Assembly: GCA_002239065.1 (NCBI GenBank)
Contig: MPNO01000001.1
Location: 124,001 to 188,000, forward strand
Source of the DNA: Defluviicoccus sp. bin129
Lineage (GTDB): Bacteria > Pseudomonadota > Alphaproteobacteria > MPNO01
Direction: 5' to 3'
Length of the DNA stretch: 64,000 nucleotides
Made by a program: the position numbers and the translations under genes
Part shown: positions 60,666 through 64,000 of the stretch, piece after piece
How the letters are laid out: each line of letters opens with the position of its first letter
Numbering within the stretch: position 1 is the stretch's first letter
The notes under the pieces: model-generated
Seen by the model: the letters and a program-made list of their open reading frames with translations, nothing else
Told to the model about the DNA's origin: nothing
Database searches by the model: none

Positions 60666-62090
60666 TCACCCGCCGAACAGGTCGCCGAACTTCTGCGTCA
60701 CCCGGGCTTCGAGCTCGGCGCTGTTGCGCACCACGGCGGGGAAGTCCGCGCCGCGGGCGAAGGGCCGGCAGGCATCGACCACCACGCGGGCGTTGCGCCG
60801 GTCGTCGTGGCTGTAGCACATCGGGTCGAGATGGGTGCTCCAGCCGCCGCGGATCACCTCGATCCCCTCGCGCGGGTCGCAGCGGGTGCACATCGCCCAG
60901 ACCACGTCGTTCATGTTGGCCGGGTCGATGTCGTCGTCGACCACCACCACCCAGCGATTGGCATACGCCCCGGCATGGCATTGCGAGGCGATCATGCCGG
61001 CCTGCTTGGAGTGCCCGCCATACATCTGCCGGATCGATACGGTGAGCCACATCCGGCTGCCCCCCGCCTCATGCGCCCACACCCCCTTGACCTCGGGGAC
61101 GCCGGCGGCCTCCAGCTGGTTCCACACCGCGCCGCAGCGATAGGTGCCGCGGTAGAACGTGTCGTCGTTGGGCGGCACGCCGGGGATCGCGCCGAGCAGG
61201 ATCGGGTCGTCGCGGTGCATGAAGGTCTCGATGCGGATGGCGGGCTCGGGGTGCATGTCGCCCGCGTAGTAGCCCGCCCACTCGCCGAACGGCCCCTCGT
61301 CGACCAGGTCGTCGCGCCCGACGAACCCCTCGAAGGCGATCTCGGCATTGGCCGGGACGGGGAGCCCGGTCTTCGGCATGTTGATGATCTGCACGCTTTC
61401 GCCCAGCAGCCCGCCGGCGCAGTCGTACTCGTTGGCGCCGTGCGGCATCTCCAGCCCGGCGACCATGAACAGCGCCGGGTGCATGCCGGCGACCACGGCG
61501 ACCGGGCAGCGCTCGCCGCGCGCGAAATACTTGTTCATGATCATGTTGCCGTGCTTGCCCCGGGACACCATGACCGAGGCAGTCCTGGGATCGTGCGCCT
61601 GGACGCGGTAGGCGCCGTAATTGATCCAGCCCGAATCCGGGTCCTTCATCACCACCATGCAGGCGGTGCCGATATAGTAGCCGCCGTCGCGCTCGTGCCA
61701 GCGCGGCGAGGGGATGGTGGTGATGTCGATGGCGTCGCCCTCGAACACGTTCTCGTTGAGCGGGCCGCCATTGACCTCGACCGGGGCGTGGACCGGCTGG
61801 TCGCGCATGTAGTCGCGCCAGCGATTGACCAGCGCCACCTCGGGCGTGTCGATCGGCAGGCCGAGGGCGAGGTTGATGCGCGGCACCGAGGTCAGGATGT
61901 TGGCGAGCACCCGGTGGCCCTTGGGGTAGCCCGGCACCTCGTCGAACATCACCGCCGGGTTGGTCATCTTGCGCATCGCGATGTCGACGATGCCGCCGAT
62001 CTCCTCCTCGCGGTCGGCGCCGGTCACGGTCTCCAGCTGGCCCGCCGCGTCGAGCTCCGCCACCCAGTCGCGCAAATCCCTGTTCGCCAC
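60666..62090 (-). CDS. UbiD-family prFMN-dependent decarboxylase
   Basis: A 474-residue (de)carboxylase using prenylated FMN. Family marks: RDWVAELDAAGQLETV at the start, the cofactor-binding WINYGAYRVQ with its conserved Arg, PANAEIAFEGFV with the catalytic Glu pair region, and the metal-binding GPFGEWAGYY. Length fits. The ATG at 62094-62096 is only one base from GGGAGG, so GTG at 62088-62090, seven bases from it, is preferred. Family members decarboxylate ferulate, protocatechuate, gallate or polyprenylhydroxybenzoate. There is no UbiX flavin prenyltransferase in the window. The gene is alone, with its own promoter and a terminator-like leader. Confidence 0.92.
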   Translation of the reverse strand: MANRDLRDWVAELDAAGQLETVTGADREEEIGGIVDIAMRKMTNPAVMFDEVPGYPKGHRVLANILTSVPRINLALGLPIDTPEVALVNRWRDYMRDQPVHAPVEVNGGPLNENVFEGDAIDITTIPSPRWHERDGGYYIGTACMVVMKDPDSGWINYGAYRVQAHDPRTASVMVSRGKHGNMIMNKYFARGERCPVAVVAGMHPALFMVAGLEMPHGANEYDCAGGLLGESVQIINMPKTGLPVPANAEIAFEGFVGRDDLVDEGPFGEWAGYYAGDMHPEPAIRIETFMHRDDPILLGAIPGVPPNDDTFYRGTYRCGAVWNQLEAAGVPEVKGVWAHEAGGSRMWLTVSIRQMYGGHSKQAGMIASQCHAGAYANRWVVVVDDDIDPANMNDVVWAMCTRCDPREGIEVIRGGWSTHLDPMCYSHDDRRNARVVVDACRPFARGADFPAVVRNSAELEARVTQKFGDLFGG

Positions 62091-62145
62091 GCCCATCCCT
62101 CCCGCATGTTTCCCGCCGCCATCATAGGGCCCGGGCCGGGCCGCG

Positions 62146-62173
62146 AAAAAGGGCGCCGGCAATCCCGGCGCCC
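62146..62173 (-). terminator. Intrinsic terminator in the ubiD leader (candidate attenuator)
   Basis: On the minus strand GGGCGCCGG (62165-62173) pairs perfectly over nine bases with CCGGCGCCC (62151-62159), loop GATTG, and TTTTT follows at once (62146-62150). It lies between the predicted promoter and the ubiD start, so it would end most transcripts after some 40 bases unless overcome. Confidence 0.65.
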
Positions 62174-62191
62174 CATCTCGCGACGATGGCA

Positions 62192-62220
62192 AATGTATTC
62201 CAGAACACGTCCCGTGTCAA
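62192..62220 (-). promoter_or_regulatory. Promoter of ubiD
   Basis: TTGACA (62215-62220) and TACATT (62192-62197) on the minus strand with exact 17-base spacing, in an AT-richer stretch. The predicted transcription start is near 62185, giving a leader of about 95 bases to ubiD. Confidence 0.65.
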
Positions 62221-62262
62221 GCAACTTTTTGCCCTTTCCGATAAATTGTGGTTTCCGGGGCG

Positions 62263-62300
62263 CGTATCGACGAGCCTGCCCTGAGCTTGTCGAAGGGACG
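62263..62300 (+). repeat. Short interspersed repeat A, copy 2
   Basis: 36 of 38 positions match 56295-56332. It lies between the divergent ubiD and vapBC promoters. Confidence 0.8.
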
Positions 62301-62334
62301 GCCCGCCGCCGCTTTTCTCCCCCATTGCGATGGC

Positions 62335-62379
62335 CGTATTGCGCTTTTCCCTGTCACTGGCTATATGTCCAGCAATACG
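62335..62379 (+). promoter_or_regulatory. vapBC promoter with symmetric operator
   Basis: TTGCGC (62339-62344) and TATATG (62362-62367) are spaced 17 bases. A perfect inverted pair CGTATTGC (62335-62342) and GCAATACG (62372-62379), 37 bases centre to centre, flanks the promoter core. It fits autoregulation by the antitoxin-toxin complex. Confidence 0.6.
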
Positions 62380-62392
62380 ATGGAGGCCGGCC

Positions 62393-62695
62393 ATGGACGA
62401 TTCTCCCCAGCGACGCGCCACCGAGAATTACCGCCGCCGCCTGGCCGAGCGGGGCATGGCCCGGTTCGAGGTCCTGGGGCGCGAGACGGATCGCGCGCTC
62501 ATCCGTTCGCTGGCCAGACAACTCGCCGAAGAGGGGCCGGAGGCCGAGCGCCTGCGCACCGCCGTCAGCCAGGGCCTCGCCGGGAGGACGCCGCGCAAGG
62601 GCGGGATCCTCGAAGCCCTGCGGCGTTCTCCGCTGGTCGGCGAGGACGTCGTTCCTCCGCGGCCCTTCGAGCCCGGCCGAGAGGTGGATCTGTGA
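62393..62695 (+). CDS. Antitoxin of VapBC-type system
   Basis: A 100-residue charged protein directly ahead of a PIN toxin. It is rich in Arg and Glu, with ARFEVLGRETDRALIRSLARQLAEE suggesting a ribbon-helix-helix DNA-binding region, and has a Pro-rich C-terminal tail (VVPPRPFEPGREVDL) likely to wrap the toxin. GGAGG precedes the ATG at 62393. Its stop overlaps the toxin GTG (GTGA). The family is assigned by position and character rather than by strong motif identity. Confidence 0.8.
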   Translation: MDDSPQRRATENYRRRLAERGMARFEVLGRETDRALIRSLARQLAEEGPEAERLRTAVSQGLAGRTPRKGGILEALRRSPLVGEDVVPPRPFEPGREVDL

Positions 62696-63126
62696 GCCGC
62701 TACCTGCTCGACACCAACATCATCAGCGACGCGACGAAGCCGGCACCCTCGGACACGCTCCTCGCCTGGATGGGCGAGCAGGCCGACGAGGATTTGTTCG
62801 TCTCCGCGCTCACCGTCGCGGAGATCCGGCGCGGGATACTGGAAAAACCCGCCGGCCGGAAACGGGTCGAACTCGAAGCCTGGTTCGCCGGCCCGGACGG
62901 ACCGCCGGCGCTGTTCGCCGGCCGGGTGCTCCCCTTCGACGAGAAGGCCGCCCACGCCTGGGCCCGGCTGATGGCCGAGGGCCGGGCGACCGGACGGCCC
63001 CGCAGCGCGCTCGACACCATCGTCGCGGCGACGGCGGAAGCGAACGCCTGCGTCGTGGTGACCGGCAACGAAAGGGATTTCGCCGGCGTCGAGACGTTGA
63101 ACCCGATGCGGGGAGACGGGAGGTAA
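62692..63126 (+). CDS. vapC: PIN-domain toxin VapC
   Basis: A 144-residue PIN RNase. The acidic residues of the active site are seen in YLLDTNIIS, TVAEIRRGI, SALDTIVAATA and GNERDF. The start is GTG at 62692, coupled to the antitoxin. VapC toxins cut initiator tRNA, other tRNAs or rRNA loops; the antitoxin both blocks it and represses the operon. All active-site positions appear intact. Confidence 0.93.
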   Translation: MSRYLLDTNIISDATKPAPSDTLLAWMGEQADEDLFVSALTVAEIRRGILEKPAGRKRVELEAWFAGPDGPPALFAGRVLPFDEKAAHAWARLMAEGRATGRPRSALDTIVAATAEANACVVVTGNERDFAGVETLNPMRGDGR

Positions 63127-64000
63127 ATCCGCGCGCCAACCCGGGTTTCTCACGAACGCCAAGCGGATGGGTTATACTGCTCGCGGAGGGGCCGGTGTTC
63201 CGTTTCCGAAGTTCCCTGCCTTGAGACGCGGTGTCGCCTCATCCGTCATGCCCGGACTTGTTCCATTGCTGTCCGGTTTAGATTTTCGATGCGAGCTCCG
63301 CGCCCATGAGCGGGAACATCTGCGTCCCCCTTTGTCACCCCGGACTTGATCCGTGGCCCAGGCCTGCCCCGGACGCCGATCCGGGGGAAGCCGGGCGAGG
63401 GCGGTGCCCGTGGCCCTGGGCCCCGGATCAAAGCCGGAGAGACTTTCATTCCATCCTCGTAATGCATTGTAATATTTGCATTAATGTGCCTCGTTCCAAG
63501 GCTTCGAAAGAGAAACACTAGGATCAGTCATCAAAACGAATGCAGAATTTTTGCGAATTCTGACAGTGATCCAGTAGCCCTCGACGCCGGTTGGCGAAAG
63601 CGCACTGTCAGTCGGCACGTGCTTCCACTGTCGCAATTGCCGCACCCGTGGCCGACAGGGAGTCATTGCGCAGACAAATGTCAGCCATATTCACTTCCCC
63701 AGGCTCTAATGCACTCCGAAGTTCAGCGGCGTACGGGAACGGTTGGGCGAGCCGCAGGAGCCGGTTCCACCGCTGGATCATAGCAAGCAGAGCTCGACTC
63801 GACCTAGGTTCAACACATGCCGGTACGGATGGACCCATCCTTTCCTCCCAGGGACGCCGTACACACCCCGCACCATGCCCGGTCCGATCGCAAGAGCATA
63901 CCCCGCCCCACGCACCCCCCGGTGGCGCCTCTCGAAACACGTCCTCCAACGATTTGAAGCAGCATTCCCAATCGGCGACGACCTTCGCCCCCGGCCGCTA
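63127..64000. other. Gene-poor end of the window
   Basis: No convincing gene in 874 bases. It holds repeat B copy 2 (63268-63437), an AT-rich inverted repeat TAATGCA/TGCATTA (63460-63483), and then lower-GC sequence. A minus-strand open frame at about 63608-63997 (113 codons from its TTG) has no family resemblance and unusual Cys/Trp content, so it is not called. Confidence 0.6.
63268..63437 (+). repeat. Interspersed repeat B, copy 2, loop inverted
   Basis: The lead segment (TGCTGTCCGG ... CATCTGCGTC) runs in the same direction as copy 1, but the 26-base loop is reverse-complemented (63388-63413; 24 of 26 positions match) and the left arm carries an extra 25-base GC-rich insert. The arms are imperfect (CCCCGGACTTGATCC and GGATCAAAGCCGG). 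Confidence 0.75.

Noticed and set aside
63608-63997. Minus-strand open frame of about 113 codons
   Set aside because: No recognisable domain, odd composition, no ribosome-binding site, in a repeat-rich stretch; not called as a gene.

Overview
The window is a 64 kb piece of a very GC-rich bacterial chromosome, by eye around 70% G+C, densely coding with many ATGA, GTGA and CTGA overlaps. Gene content suggests a catabolically versatile alphaproteobacterium: GlnRS, several Rieske oxygenases, a xanthine-dehydrogenase-type hydroxylase, two ABC importers, a vapBC module and palindromic intergenic repeats carrying the CCCCGGACTTGATCCGGGG type of core. No rRNA, phage, integrase or transposase was found, so the lineage is inferred only from gene families and repeats.

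Layout. (1) 1-8000: the start of a Tat-exported protein, then a leftward unit of Rieske dioxygenase alpha and beta, glnS and an SDR. Divergent from it are a second SDR and a dihydroorotase/allantoinase-like cyclic amidohydrolase, followed by a convergent M20 amidohydrolase. (2) 8000-14000: a TrzN/AtzA-like amidohydrolase, then the selenocysteine machinery: selA and selB (ATGA overlap) and selC (tRNA-Sec, anticodon TCA). An enoyl-CoA hydratase on the other strand lies between selB and selC. (3) 14000-24000: a DUF1116 protein, and opposite it a tightly packed eight-gene catabolic operon: Rieske oxygenase, FAD dehydrogenase, 2-hydroxyacid dehydrogenase, MmgE/PrpD (apparent CTG start), cupin, FAH-family hydrolase, second cupin, second Rieske oxygenase. 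(4) 24000-33500: Old Yellow Enzyme, quinone oxidoreductase, a CoxMSL-type molybdenum hydroxylase followed by an amidohydrolase, two VOC proteins and an alpha/beta hydrolase. (5) 33500-43700: a three-domain acyl-activating/carrier/acyltransferase protein, a degenerate HtrA-PDZ protein, an RND exporter with a LolA-like partner, a LytTR regulator, a DUF2141 gene broken at a poly-G tract, and a carotenoid oxygenase. (6) 43700-56240: a branched-chain amino acid type ABC importer (SBP-G-F-H-M), a convergent 5'-nucleotidase also broken at a G/C-rich tract, and a complete peptide-type ABC importer (A-B-C-D-F). (7) 56240-64000: palindromic repeats, a large autotransporter, a UbiD decarboxylase with a leader terminator, vapBC with a symmetric operator, and a gene-poor end with a second repeat copy.

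How it fits together. Regions 1-4 look like aromatic or N-heterocycle degradation: oxygenases and a molybdenum hydroxylase to attack rings, SDRs and other dehydrogenases to oxidise the products, cyclic amidases and FAH, MmgE and hydratase enzymes to open and trim the skeletons, and ABC importers further right. No substrate can be assigned from sequence alone. The two broken genes coincide with impure G-runs and may be assembly or base-calling artefacts. The most unusual items are the compact selenocysteine locus without a selenoprotein in view, the eight-gene operon with twin cupins, the ubiD leader terminator, and the repeat whose inner loop is inverted between its two copies.
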